From: Synchiropus splendidus
Taxonomy: Eukaryota > Chordata > Actinopteri > Syngnathiformes > Callionymidae
NCBI RefSeq assembly: GCF_027744825.2
Contig: NC_071345.1
Location: forward strand, 15,191,501 to 15,255,500
Direction of reading: 5' to 3'
Length of the DNA stretch: 64,000 nt
The notes beneath the pieces are model-generated. The model did no database searches. It worked only from the letters and a program-made list of their open reading frames with translations, and was not told the DNA's origin. Position numbers and translations under genes: made by a program. Positions 38,413 through 48,790 of the stretch are shown piece after piece; within the stretch, counting starts at the first letter, position 1, and the number at the start of each line of letters is the position of its first letter.

Positions 38413-40690
38413 GCTTCGACCACTCTGTCTAGGACATGTTAACAGCAACTGCAGACACCCTCACTTCATGGAGTGAGGGTCAAGTATTGTCATCTGTAAA
38501 TACAAATCAACATCAAGTCATTCAATAATGATTGATTCAATGGATGTAATGCAGGCCTTTATCCAACAAAGGGAAAGTTGCTTTACATTTTAATTTTTTT
38601 TTTTATAAATGTCATGCTTGGTATTTTTACCACTGAGCCACTCCACGACACCTTTGTTATCCAACAACAGTCAATCGATTTTCCCAGTTCATCTTCTGCT
38701 AATTGAATCACCTCTAGCCATAAATCTGTCTTATAAAACAGGGAGTGTGATTGAGGATTATGTCAAAACTATGTCAATCCTTCACTCTCACATCATCCTG
38801 TGCAGTGGAAAAACATATAGTTTTTGAAACGCTAGCGAGGTGGTTTGCCTTGAACGGGCGAGGAGTGGAAGATGTTGACTGATTGTGCTCATCATCACTG
38901 GAGAAGAGCTCAGCCTCAGAGTTGTGCTTCACACAATCTCAATGATAATACAGCTGTGTTGTCGATCCTATTACACACCACCTGCACATGGCGCTACTGA
39001 AAAAAAACTGAGAAGTGGATTTAGTTTGTTCATGGTGAGACCATTAGACAAACTGGCGAACGATGAATTCGCACAGAGGCCTAGATTATGAGGTAAAACA
39101 AGGTGGTTTGCTCAAACTTTATTCCGATTCAGAGATGAACTTTCGAACCAAGTCTGCAATATGCAACTAAATTTTTCTCCAATTAATTATTTTGCAAATT
39201 ACAGACTCCATTTACTTGTAACAGAAGTGTGTCATGAATTTTATTGTCATTACGGCTCAAAGTAAACCTCAAAGGAAACACTACATTTAAACAGGTTGTG
39301 ATTTTAATGTTTGTGGTTAATATGTAGTATTGATACAACATCATGAACAAATAAAAAAGTAGTGGTGGGACTGTAACAAGTGAATTATTAATTAATTTAA
39401 TTACAACTAAAAAAACGCATTAAAATATTAAATTTTAATTTTAATTGAACAGTTTGCTCTCCAGACAACAGGGAAGCTTTGTAAGTGCAGGACCTCCTGG
39501 TCCACTGATCCCACTGATGCACAAGACACGTGGCAGCCAGGATGATAACAACAACAAACAACAACAATAAACATGGAGAATGTTTTTCTTTACACAATGG
39601 CCAGGGTGTCCACTGCTCTGAATGTATTTGAAATTCTTATCACACTGAAATTCTTATACAAATATTTTCAAAACATTATTTAGTTCAGTCCCCTTGCTAT
39701 CCCTTTGTTGTGTAAATAAATAACCAACACACATTAGAAAGTGCTGTTCTTTATCGCTAACATGACCGTTAAAAGGGTTTAATATAGTGCACCCTTTACA
39801 GAGCTGAATTCCAACAACATAGTCATTATATCCTCCATTACGGTCTGGTATTCTGCTGCAACTTAACTTGCTTTTTCCCTCTCCCTCTATACACCTTGAT
39901 GTCCTGCAGGTAGGACTGCATCTCATGTTTGAACAGTTCCCCTCAGCCAGGCACCAAAGCATCCACCTTTCTTTCCCTCACTCCACCTCATGGATAGAGG
40001 TCAAAGACCCCGATGACACAGAGTCTTGTCCAGTACAGTAGTTCCTCTGGATACAAGGGTTTGTTTGTGTTTTACTTTTATTGGCTTCGACACCACAGGA
40101 CTGTTAAATGAGGCCTCAATGATGTCAAGGTGAAGTGTGTTTTGGAGCGTACTGGGGATCAGCCGCTAAACCCTTAATGACACTAACACTTACACTCTAA
40201 TCTACTTTATTCAAATGAGCATTTGCAGGGTGTCAACACAGTCTCTCCACGCACTGCAGATGCTTTAGCTGACGTTTAAATGGGAGAAAAGACACCGTTT
40301 TGAAACATGATTAGCATAGATCAATTGTTTCAAGTCTCTTCCTCCAGCTAATTCGGTCCATGTGTCTTCACCTTGTCCCAGACAAACCCGACAAGAGCGT
40401 CTGAGGCGCTCGCTGGTTATCATCCGCTGACATGAGTGTGAGACAGGCTGATGTGATTTTCCAATGTAGCGTACTTCTCCTCTAACATGCGAGGCCAGGT
40501 TCTGTCCTTGTTCGTGTTCAATCTCATGCCGCTCAAAGCAAAAGCAAAACAAACGGTGACATGTCAGTGGCATGTTTTGTGACCGTGTAGCCCCAAACTA
40601 ACTTTACCCCCCAGGATAATTGCTCAATACACTCCCTAATGCTTGGCTGCTGTTTCCTGCCTGTAGAGTTTCACAGCTGCTGAGGTGGAA
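38413..40690. other. Intergenic, no gene recognised
   Basis: AT-rich with short A/T tracts; nothing identified. Confidence 0.5.
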
Positions 40691-40699
40691 CACACACAA

Positions 40700-41000
40700 C
40701 CTTTGTGTCAATTTACTGGTGGAAAGTATGACCGAAAAGCCGACTCTTTTTGGGGCAATAAAATATCCAGTTGAAGGTAAATAACATGAAAGAGTTGCTG
40801 ACTATATGAAGTATAATATTGGTTTCTGCATTGAATGATCGGCACTAAGAAAGTCATTAAGTGTTTCAGTTTCCCGGCCAGGCTGCTCTGCTTCAGCATG
40901 AATAAACTCCACTTCCAGGAAGTCCCCGTGTAATTATGCGTTTCCTTGTTTAAATAAATATTTGAGTAATTGAGCTTGTGTGAACGTGAAAAGAGCAACA
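40700..41000. promoter_or_regulatory. Candidate has2-proximal enhancer block 1
   Basis: It lies about 1.6-1.9 kb upstream of has2 exon 1 and is repeat-free. It holds GTAATTATG, TGTTTAAATAAATATTTG (forkhead-like) and GAGTAATTGAG (homeodomain-like) within 50 bp near 40930-40975. Role inferred from motif clustering and position. Confidence 0.3.
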
Positions 41001-41009
41001 TTTGGCCTC

Positions 41010-41345
41010 TGACAACACATGGCCGCGGTGACAGTAACGTTGCTCACAGCCAGCGTCAGACCCACTGGAAATGTGAAGTATATAAACAACGCATTTCCTC
41101 GCGGGGTTTGAAAGGGGTCTAATCACTATTCATCGCCTCCGCTCATACAGGATCATGTTTGTAACGTCATGTCGCAAACAGGAAACCGAATATCACTCTC
41201 GATCTGTGGAAACGCAACAGTGCTGCGGCAAAATATGACATCATCATGAGGTGGATTCATTACTGTGCTCAGGAGGTCAAGTTTAAAAAACTGACGCACC
41301 ATTCATCACAGAAAAATATCCTATAAAGTTACTTCATGTGGCTCA
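41010..41345. promoter_or_regulatory. Candidate has2-proximal enhancer block 2
   Basis: It adjoins block 1 and has raised CpG. TATATAAA sits at 41079-41086 and GTAACGTCATG near 41160. No frame of note. It could be a distal promoter or an enhancer. Confidence 0.3.
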
Positions 41346-41624
41346 CACGACCTTGAAATGGCTTCAAATAAAATTCTTGTATTGGCTTCACGCACACCAA
41401 AAACTAGATCACCAACAATGCATGTGCATATCTTGACCCAACGGAGACAAAAAAGCCTCTTAAATCTCTCAGTTCCTGACACAGGAAAACAGACTTTCAT
41501 CTATGTGTGATGGGATTAATCACCCCTCTTCTAAAGAGTCTTCGTTGATCCCAGTCCTGATACTGTGGAAAGCTTTTTTTGTGGTTGAATAAAAGGTCTG
41601 CAAACGGCACCTCCACAATCTGTA

Positions 41625-42070
41625 GACTCCATCCCTCTACTCTAGTTTTTACCACAGCAAGTCAGCCTCCTCCTCCTTAACCCATCTGGCCCGTTTTCCT
41701 CTTCTTCCATTTCTCTCACTCTTCCTCCAACATATTCCCTGGCACTCCGCTCCACGTGCCCAAACCACCCCTAACTTCTGATCAACTCATTCTGATTGTG
41801 TCCACTCTGCTTCTTGTCTCTGTGTCAGAGCTACTGTCTCTAAACCATGCATCAGGGCAGGTGTCACAGCACAGTAAGAGCTTCCCTATCACTCTAGCTG
41901 CCAGTTATTCTGTCCCTTCCTCTTCATCTGCCTTCATCTGTTCCACACTGAAAATGATTGAGATGCCCCAATACAATAAAATCATCTCCTGTTGTCACAC
42001 AGTCACAAACCCCTGCTCTTACCTCCACAGCTCCAACTCCTCTCTACTCCCACTACAAATCCCCACATCA
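41625..42070 (-). pseudogene. LINE ORF2 remnant
   Basis: Read on the minus strand, the text follows the end of a fish LINE reverse-transcriptase frame. It has a 'GATAGGGAAGCTC' stretch, 'GCATGGTTTAGAGACAGTAG' (the MYGLET-like block), then 'TGGTTTGGGCACGTG' (WFGHV block), then a purine-rich G/A tail region. There is a deletion between the last two and many substitutions. It lies just upstream of has2. The clade is not certain. Confidence 0.7.
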
Positions 42071-42089
42071 GCAGCAACATCATTTTGAT

Positions 42090-42480
42090 AACAAGGGAAG
42101 GGGCATATAAGGCTCACATTAATTGAATTTTTCAAAGAAAATAATTGAACAGCAACACATTTTTTACCGAATTAAACGGATTTATAGTCTGTTCAAACGT
42201 TCTAAAATCTAGGTTGGGTCTTCACTACTCTTCCACAGTTTGGTGTTACACAGCACTGCCTGCTGGTCAAAGTGCGCCACTGCGCCTTAGCGCATCAATG
42301 AAATGACTGAAATTCCACTGCATTAAACACGTGCGAGCCTGGCACATTTTTACTTCAGTGATGAAACGACTGCTGCAGGAACCATTCATCCGTTTTCAAG
42401 CCTAGATCCTGAATATCCCTCTTCACAACAGCCTCACTGACACGATGAGTCTCCCTCTCCTCAGTGTCTGAAGTGTGAAT
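42090..42480. other. has2 upstream flank, nothing recognised
   Basis: Non-repetitive DNA between the LINE remnant and the putative core promoter. No distinctive motif was called. Confidence 0.4.
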
Positions 42481-42610
42481 GACTTTGCATGACTTTGGCC
42501 CCTCTCTCTCTTCTCTCTCTCTCTCCTCTTGCTCTCTCCCACTAGGTCACTCCTCCTTGTGCCCCCCAAACCTTCCCCTCTAAATAAAACTACACACCAG
42601 GCTGTTGTAG
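42480..42610 (+). promoter_or_regulatory. has2: Putative has2 core promoter with TATA-like box
   Basis: A pyrimidine tract of CT repeats at about 42499-42538 is followed by a C-rich stretch and CTAAATAAAA at 42580-42589, about 30 bp before the proposed start site. The spacing to the exon 1 donor (about 610 bp) fits the usual length of vertebrate HAS2 exon 1. The assignment rests on position and motif only; the TATA match is imperfect. Confidence 0.45.
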
Positions 42611-42875
42611 CCGGTAAATGGGGGTTTGGGAGCTGGAGCAGCCCTAAAGAAGGCTCACACACCCACTCTCACACACACATCCGTCTGGAAGGAATTAGAG
42701 ACTTTTGCCCAACGCTCTGCGATCTCTGTAACCTGGATGCGCCACCTACATGCCCCTTAAGACTGCAACTACTTCTGCCTGATGGTTTTTGGTGTGGTGC
42801 CGGAATCCTCTGTGACCATGACTGATGCAGCAGCAACTATCTTTCTCAACTTTCTACAACTTTTTTAAAGAATGT

Positions 42876-42959
42876 ATGAGGCAGTCACAGGTTGTGGGGA
42901 GAAGCATTTGTCATTTTTACACACTTTTCTCTACATATACTTTTTCACATGAACCATGA
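42876..42959 (+). other. has2 leader uORF 1, 27 codons
   Basis: ATG at 42876 opens a 27-codon frame that stops at TGA 42957-42959. A further ATG four bases upstream, at 42872, opens a separate 26-codon frame ending at 42952. The stop of uORF 1 overlaps the start of the next uORF as ATGA. The peptide starts MRQSQVVGR and matches nothing I recognise. It is part of the leader only if transcription starts upstream of 42,876, as proposed. Confidence 0.4.
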
Positions 42960-43018
42960 CTCACGTGATGACCGTGCGTCTGCGGTGCGTAAAAGTGCGG
43001 CAGATTGACGAGTCTTAA
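42956..43018 (+). other. has2 leader uORF 2, 20 codons
   Basis: ATG at 42956 (a second in-frame ATG lies at 42968) reads MTHVMTVRLR... and stops at TAA 43016-43018. It shares bases with the stop of uORF 1 and, through TAATG, with the start of uORF 3. The AP-1/E-box composite at 42957-42967 lies inside it. Confidence 0.4.
42957..42967 (+). promoter_or_regulatory. AP-1 site overlapping a CACGTG E-box
   Basis: TGACTCA at 42957-42963 overlaps CACGTG at 42962-42967 in has2 exon 1. Both are perfect consensus motifs (AP-1; USF/MYC/TFE-type bHLH). Function is inferred from motif identity and location only. Confidence 0.35.
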
Positions 43019-43086
43019 TGCGGATGGAGGAAAGCTTTTTTTTTTTTTATTTGACTGACGAGGATCACCTTGCGGAGGATTCATGA
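43018..43086 (+). other. has2 leader uORF 3, 22 codons
   Basis: ATG at 43018 starts on the last base of the uORF 2 stop. It reads MRMEES, a run of Phe encoded by the T-tract, then an acidic tail, and stops at TGA 43084-43086, overlapping the ATG of uORF 4. Confidence 0.4.
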
Positions 43087-43154
43087 TCATCTTACTCCTT
43101 CAAACTTTGACGAGAAACATTGCCACCGTGGAGCGGTGCCAGCGCCTGCGGTGA
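43083..43154 (+). other. has2 leader uORF 4, 23 codons
   Basis: ATG at 43083 reads MIILLLQTLT... and stops at TGA 43152-43154. It ends 42 nt before the exon 1 donor, and the main has2 ATG follows directly after the splice. Of the leader uORFs it is the closest to the main start and so the one most able to influence it. Confidence 0.4.
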
Positions 43155-43299
43155 CCGCATCCTCTCCCGGGGAAGAAGGACAACAGCTGCGTCAAGGTAG
43201 GCGGCCAATAATACGTGTTCTGGTGACCCATCTGACACTAGTAAATGTCCGATTTATGGTGACAGATTTTATCTCCTCAGACTTTCTTATTTGTAATGG

Positions 43300-43680
43300 C
43301 AGATGTAGTAAATACGTGTTTTGATTTCAGTGCGTAATACCCGTGCGTAACTGTCGCGGGTTAAGAAAGCGACTGCATCATCTGCAAGGTCTTTTCCCGT
43401 CTCTCGCGACCTCTAGGTGAAATCATGCAGCATCCGTTCTCAATATATCTTTTTTATCGTTTGAAACTGCACCTGGGTTTTTCACCTCTCCCCAGATCGT
43501 CCCATCTGTGCGTTTTATTGATGAAAAAACGCACATGGCTGCGCCGGTGACGGAGGTCGGGGAATCAAACGTGTCTGTATACGTCATTACAAACGTCATT
43601 CGCGCAGATTCATGGTCCAATAGGAGGGCAGTATTGCGGCACGTTCAGCGTGCTGCAGAAGCGCCAAATTCAAAGTGACA
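43300..43680. promoter_or_regulatory. CpG-rich cluster at the start of has2 intron 1 with tandem CRE-like sites and CCAAT
   Basis: This stretch is much richer in CpG than the flanks. It contains the identical octamer ACGTCATT at 43581-43588 and 43593-43600, 12 bp apart, and a CCAAT box at 43617-43621. It could be a proximal enhancer or a second promoter. In mammals an antisense RNA, HAS2-AS1, starts in this intron and overlaps exon 1. That an equivalent exists here is inference. Confidence 0.4.
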
Positions 43681-44657
43681 GTGACTTGGATTTTGGTATT
43701 TGCAGCATAAAACTCTGGCTGACTCAGCATTTTTTCCATCATGACTTAGCGGGAATCTTGTACTTAAGCAGAACTTTTTTGGGTCATGAAAGCAATGTTA
43801 AAAAAAACAACAACTGTAAACTGACAGTGGATGAAGTGTGTTGTGGTTAAATCTTAATGTGGTGTCCTAAAGCTGCAGACTCATGACAGCCACAGGATAT
43901 ACCTTTAACAGCTGCCTTTAGAAACTTTACAATACAAGTGAGGAGAGCATTCCACGACTGGTCTCCATTAGAGCTCCAAACAAGTCTCACGTGCCTCCAA
44001 CTATCAGTGGGAACGCCTCAGGCTGACAGCTTTTATCACTGCATATGTTAAGATCCTCCTGAACACAACTCAATTTCTCTTTGAATTTTTTATCAGTCTT
44101 TTCAAAGGTCTCTTGATGCAATGTCGTAAAACCGGCCACAGATAAAAGAGATCTATAGAAGCCCATGCAGAGGCTCACCAAGGCTGAGAAAATGCCACTG
44201 GAAGGCAGGAGTTCCTGTGAATTATTAAGAGTCTCAAACTCGATTTAGAGAAAACTGAGCTTTATGTACTGTATCACTATAGAAGTGTGTGGAGTCCAAT
44301 CATGTGTTTTTTGCTTCTAGTCTGTTATTCAGGGATTATCTGCAGACACAAACACTGATACCTGCTCCCCAAAATAGAGCTTTGAGGGCGGCACTTGAGA
44401 TAAGGGGTTTTGGGAGATAGAGGACGTGTTTGGTCAGTGATCCAAATGGATGTTGGTTGTGTCGAAGTTAAAGCTCGTTGTTAAACGCCCCAGACGGACG
44501 AGTGCGTAACAAGCCGTCTGATGTTTCCTGGAAGGCCTTTGAAACGACCGCAGTGTTAACACCAGCACCTAAGCTGGCAGGGAGAGGAGCCAAGTCAGCC
44601 GCTGCTACCACCCCCGCCCTCCCTCGACGACTGTCTGGGATACCTCCCCTCTCACGC

Positions 44658-44670
44658 TGACTCACTTCCT
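44658..44670 (+). promoter_or_regulatory. AP-1/ETS composite motif in has2 intron 1
   Basis: TGACTCACTTCCT joins a perfect AP-1 site to an ETS core (TTCC on this strand, GGAA on the other). This is the classic growth-factor-responsive arrangement. It lies in a CpG-containing, repeat-free block, about 44,470-44,710. Confidence 0.3.
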
Positions 44671-46573
44671 CCTGCCGACTTTCTCTCCTGGCTTTCTCAA
44701 GGCAGACCCTCACCAGAGTTTGACTCCTGCTCTAATAACACGTCATTACTCACGTGTATTATGAAACAGCAACATAATGATATACCGGCTGTTTACTTGC
44801 ATTATTGCAAGTCAGTTATTCTTTTTATTCCATCTATTTCTTCCTGTTATCTCAAAAGTCTGCACTGAATGTTTTGTGCTTCAAACATTATTATATAATA
44901 CGGTCATTTTAGTTACTGAACAGCAAAGAAGGTAAGAACAGAAATAGGGTTTAATGAGATGTTTTTAATCGCACACAACACGTCATGTCCCACTTAAACT
45001 TACATTGACACTTTTGAATCAACATTGCCCTTTTGACCTATCAGACAATATGTATGCCAGTTGTTTGACTTGTGAATGACCCGTCCGTGTGGTCAAGTGA
45101 GTGATAGCTTTGACTGACCTGTATTTGTGACAATCTGAACCCATTCTGCTCGTGTAAGGGGGGCGGAGGCACAACCTGTGGGGTGGTTCTGGTTCTGATA
45201 ATGACAGCGCTCCGGCAACAACAGAGCACTGTGACCAGCAGGATCATGTTTTACGGCAGAAGCAAGATGAGGAGCCAAATAAAGTCAGCAGCTCCTGTGA
45301 TGTCCCCTTTAAGAACCAACATGACCTTTCATGCAGTTAAAACATGGTGCTTTCAGCAGCCAACGCACAACACAAGTATAAAAGTGGAATTGTCTCTCAG
45401 ATGTAGAGCAGCTTTATTGTATGCTGACATTGTCAATCCAGTTCTTATCAATCGTCTTGTTCTCTCCTCTTAAGAAGTCAGGGAAAAACAGAGACATCGT
45501 CGGATGATCAGAATTGAATTTCCCTTTTTTTTTTCCCGAGCAAGAAGTCAGCCAAATTCAAACTCGCCACAGCTGTTACTTTCACTCTCATCATCTGCTC
45601 GGTAACATGTGTGTCTCCCCACAACGTGCTGCCGTCACAAGGGTCATCTCCACATTTAATTTAGAATTCAGCCCTGCCCTGTTCACACACGTTCCCGACC
45701 TATGTATCCTTTCTGGTATGTGAGTGTTTGGTGCATGAACATCTTCAATGTGAGATTCAAAACATGTGTATTTCCACACACACAGTCATGCTTCATTGCT
45801 TTCTCATTTGGTGTTTTCCCAACATCATCTTATGTTTTGAGTACTTGTTTTGAAGCTGACTTTTGGAGCCACTCATTCATGTTATCGTCTTGCTGAAGCA
45901 TCAGTGATCAGAGACGGTGTTGGTACAAACCTGCAGGGGTGTGTCTAGAGGTCATTTTTGTGCCAGTCTGCCCAGTGTGAGCACCCATATCGCTGTTACG
46001 CAATTCATCAAACATCACCTGCTGCATCACGTGTTCCATGGAGGGCAGCAAGGTGGTCCTGTGACACCAACATTTCACCTCCATCAGAGAGAAAAAAGAA
46101 AGAAAAAAACCTCAAAACAGAAGCACAGATTCCAGTGAATATTTCAGGGAAATGCAGGTAAGGGAATAAGGAACAGATGATTCAATTTAGGTATGATTGA
46201 AAATGACCATCTGGAGCTGCAAGTCTCTGGTGAGAGCAGCATGCTTCATGGACTACGTTGTCTCACGCCTCCTGTGCGTGTTGTGCCAGCAAGTTCTGGA
46301 ACGCTACTGCCACCTACTGTCCCATTGAATATGGCTTGATAACAATAATATTGATAACAGTAAACGATTGTAAATGCTGAGACGGTATCTCATTATATAA
46401 GTAAAATAAAAGTAGGTCAATAATAGTGGTTGAAAAAATACAATACAGGGGGACACAAGCACAAGGCCTGTGCTCGGTGAGTGCTTTTCTAGTTTATTGT
46501 TTATTTAAAAATGTACGTGTCGTGGCAGTTGTGGGAGCAAAGATCTTTTTTTACATGGTTGCATTATATGTTA

Positions 46574-46766
46574 CAGTGATGGGTCAATGAAGCTTCATGA
46601 AACGTTCTCTTCATTTTCAGAGCCCACGAGATGGCAGTCTCCGCTTATCAAGCTTTGGATATGAACAACCATTTCAACCAAACCTTACGCTGTTCTCAAA
46701 CCAAGATTGCCACCGACTGAGCTCTGAAATTTAAGACTTTGTCTCATGAAGCCTCATCAGCCTATA
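46574..46766 (+). mobile_element. hAT-type MITE, copy B (about 193 bp), in has2 intron 1
   Basis: The left end CAGTGATGGG and the right end CTCATCAGCCTATA (decayed) match copies A and C. Flanking 8-mers ATATGTTA (46566-46573) and ATATGATG (46767-46774) agree at 6 of 8. The interior matches copy A through GAACAACCATTTCAA and GAGCTCTGAAATT. Confidence 0.75.
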
Positions 46767-46767
46767 A

Positions 46768-46773
<6 letters not shown>

Positions 46774-46858
<85 letters not shown>
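46774..46858. repeat. (TA)n microsatellite beside MITE copy B
   Basis: About 85 bp of pure TA repeat starting at the right edge of the MITE. Confidence 0.97.
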
Positions 46859-46860
<2 letters not shown>

Positions 46861-46979
46861 CTAACCAATGAATAACCCAACCTCAAAAAAAAGAGTTTTA
46901 TTGAGAGTAAACGGAATTAAGAACAGCATACACCTTTAGACAGGAAAAAATACAAGATGAGCTCAATATCAGGGCAATA

Positions 46980-47150
46980 TTTGGGACACTTTTGAGGCGA
47001 GGGGATCACCCTGGACAGAGTTCCAGTCAGTCCAGACATCTGCTCTCTCTCTTATCTACTGACAATGTTGAAGTTCTGGGCATGTGGGAGGAAACCAGAG
47101 TGCCGGGGGAAAACCCCCTGTAAGCAAAGGGACACAGTAAGGACCCAGGT
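46980..47150. repeat. Decayed copy of a common fish dispersed repeat
   Basis: The text runs 'CACCCTGGACAGAGTTCCAG', then 'GGGCATGTGGGAGGAAACC', then 'GGGGGAAAACCCC'. This order is characteristic of a repeat widespread in fish genomes; I cannot name the family with certainty. Confidence 0.55.
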
Positions 47151-48589
47151 CAGCATCAGTCATGTATACGAGCCTGGTGTTAACAAGGATCTGCGTTGAT
47201 GACTCATGTTACACTCGTGTTTAGCTCCAGCAGGATTTTATGTGGTTGGACTTGCTGGATTTGCCATGGCTGACAAGAGTTTGGCCTCACGACAACCACC
47301 AGCCGGCAGTGATGAATACGGACACACACACAGCTGGGAAAAACTAGCCATATTTTAGGATCCATCACAGGTTTTGGACCTCTGCCACTACTGAATGGGT
47401 TCCCTTCTTCTGACTCTCTGGAGAGTTCAGTTGCTTCCTGTCTGCAGCTTAAACGCTCTTCCTGTTTGCGTTGACACACACATGTAACATGACATGTAGT
47501 GACACATATACGACGGCTGCCCACTTACGTAACGTGTGGGAGCACGATGACATCATGAAGCAAACCTCCTGACAACCACTCTCATCCTCATGGATGGGGA
47601 ACCAGAATAATAATATCATAAAATCTATCTAAAAAAAAAAAGAACCAAATGAAGGCAATTCCTGAACCAAAGCACAACCTACACGAACGGTGAGTGGTTC
47701 GCACCTGGCATAGGACACTTTTCCCATGAGCAATATTGTCTTCAGTCAAGTTGTTTTACTCATGAACTTTATGTAGTGTTTTTATTAAAAAGAAAAATCG
47801 AGGAGAAAATTGTTGCAGTCATTCCAAACAAATTACTAAAAGTATCAAAATAACAACGTCAAAAATGGAGAAAATATACAGAGTTAAGCCCAAATCATCA
47901 AAACTCAGTTTCACATAGGCTTTCCACCAGCAGCTGCTTTGACTCAGGGCAGAAAGTAAATACCCCAGACAACAAATATTTTGTCTGTGAGCACAACTGT
48001 GCGTGGACCATGTGCGTCCCCTTGTAACTAAAGGCCCAGTAACCTCATTGGATTAGATGATCAGAACTTTTGCTTCACTCTACTTTCCCAAATTTTCCCC
48101 TTTAATACGAAGTTTCTTTAGAATGAAATCTCAGATTTACAATTTGCGATGTGTTTTTCTTATTTATGTCTTTTTCCTATTTATTTGTTTTCCACTAGAG
48201 AGATTTATTTCTCTGATTCTGCTGTGCCTCAGTCCAGTAAGAAATGAACACAGCAGGATGGCTTGACTGCTGCAATGCTTCCTTGCAAACACAACACACC
48301 CAGCCATCTGTCTGTTGTGAGCGTGTTGTTGCTCCACAACAACAAAAGGCCTCCTCTCCTGATGGTTTGATTCCACACTTGGTGTGGAGATATTCATGAC
48401 TAAGCTCTTTAACCCTCCCTTATCCTTCTCCTTCTCACCCTCTCATGCAGCTTTATCAATAAGCAACAGGATAACACTCGCTCATCAATGCTGTTCACTC
48501 ACTGTAAAAACACACAGTGATCTCATCACTGTGTTTTAAAAACACCTTCCAATCTCACTGATGCCTTTCACCAAGGTGACATCATCTTC

Positions 48590-48790
48590 ACGTGACGTGA
48601 CACCGCCGTCCTCTGAGATGCTTTTTCAGATTAGACCCTCCATCTCTCAGGGGTTGTCGGCCAAACCTGGAGGGTCACTGTCATTAATTTGTTTCTAATC
48701 TTCCCACAGTCTGACATAATTGTTTTTGCGTGACCTTGTCACTGATCGCACGCCCAAAAGGGCTCGTGAGGAACATGTTGCAGTGTGAGT
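48590..48790. promoter_or_regulatory. Candidate conserved non-coding block in has2 intron 1
   Basis: Repeat-free, high-complexity sequence. It contains CACGTGACGTG (about 48591), TTAAT-type homeodomain cores and an ERR/NR5A-like half-site TGACCTTG at 48731-48738. It was proposed as an enhancer on texture and motifs only; conservation has not been measured. Confidence 0.25.

Larger units (their letters stand above)
42610..43196 (+). other. has2: has2 exon 1, non-coding 5' UTR (start approximate)
   Basis: The 3' border is well supported: ...GCTGCGTCAAG at 43196 is followed by GTAGGC, a good donor. When joined to exon 2 it gives CAAG-ATG, like the vertebrate HAS2 leader that also lies almost wholly in a separate non-coding exon. 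The 5' end is inferred from a TATA-like element at 42580-42589, which would place initiation near 42,610 and give about 590 nt, similar in size to the mammalian exon. The leader is moderately CpG-rich near its 3' end and contains several upstream ATGs, four of them in overlapping uORFs at 42876-43154. The start could be off by a few hundred bases. Confidence 0.7.
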
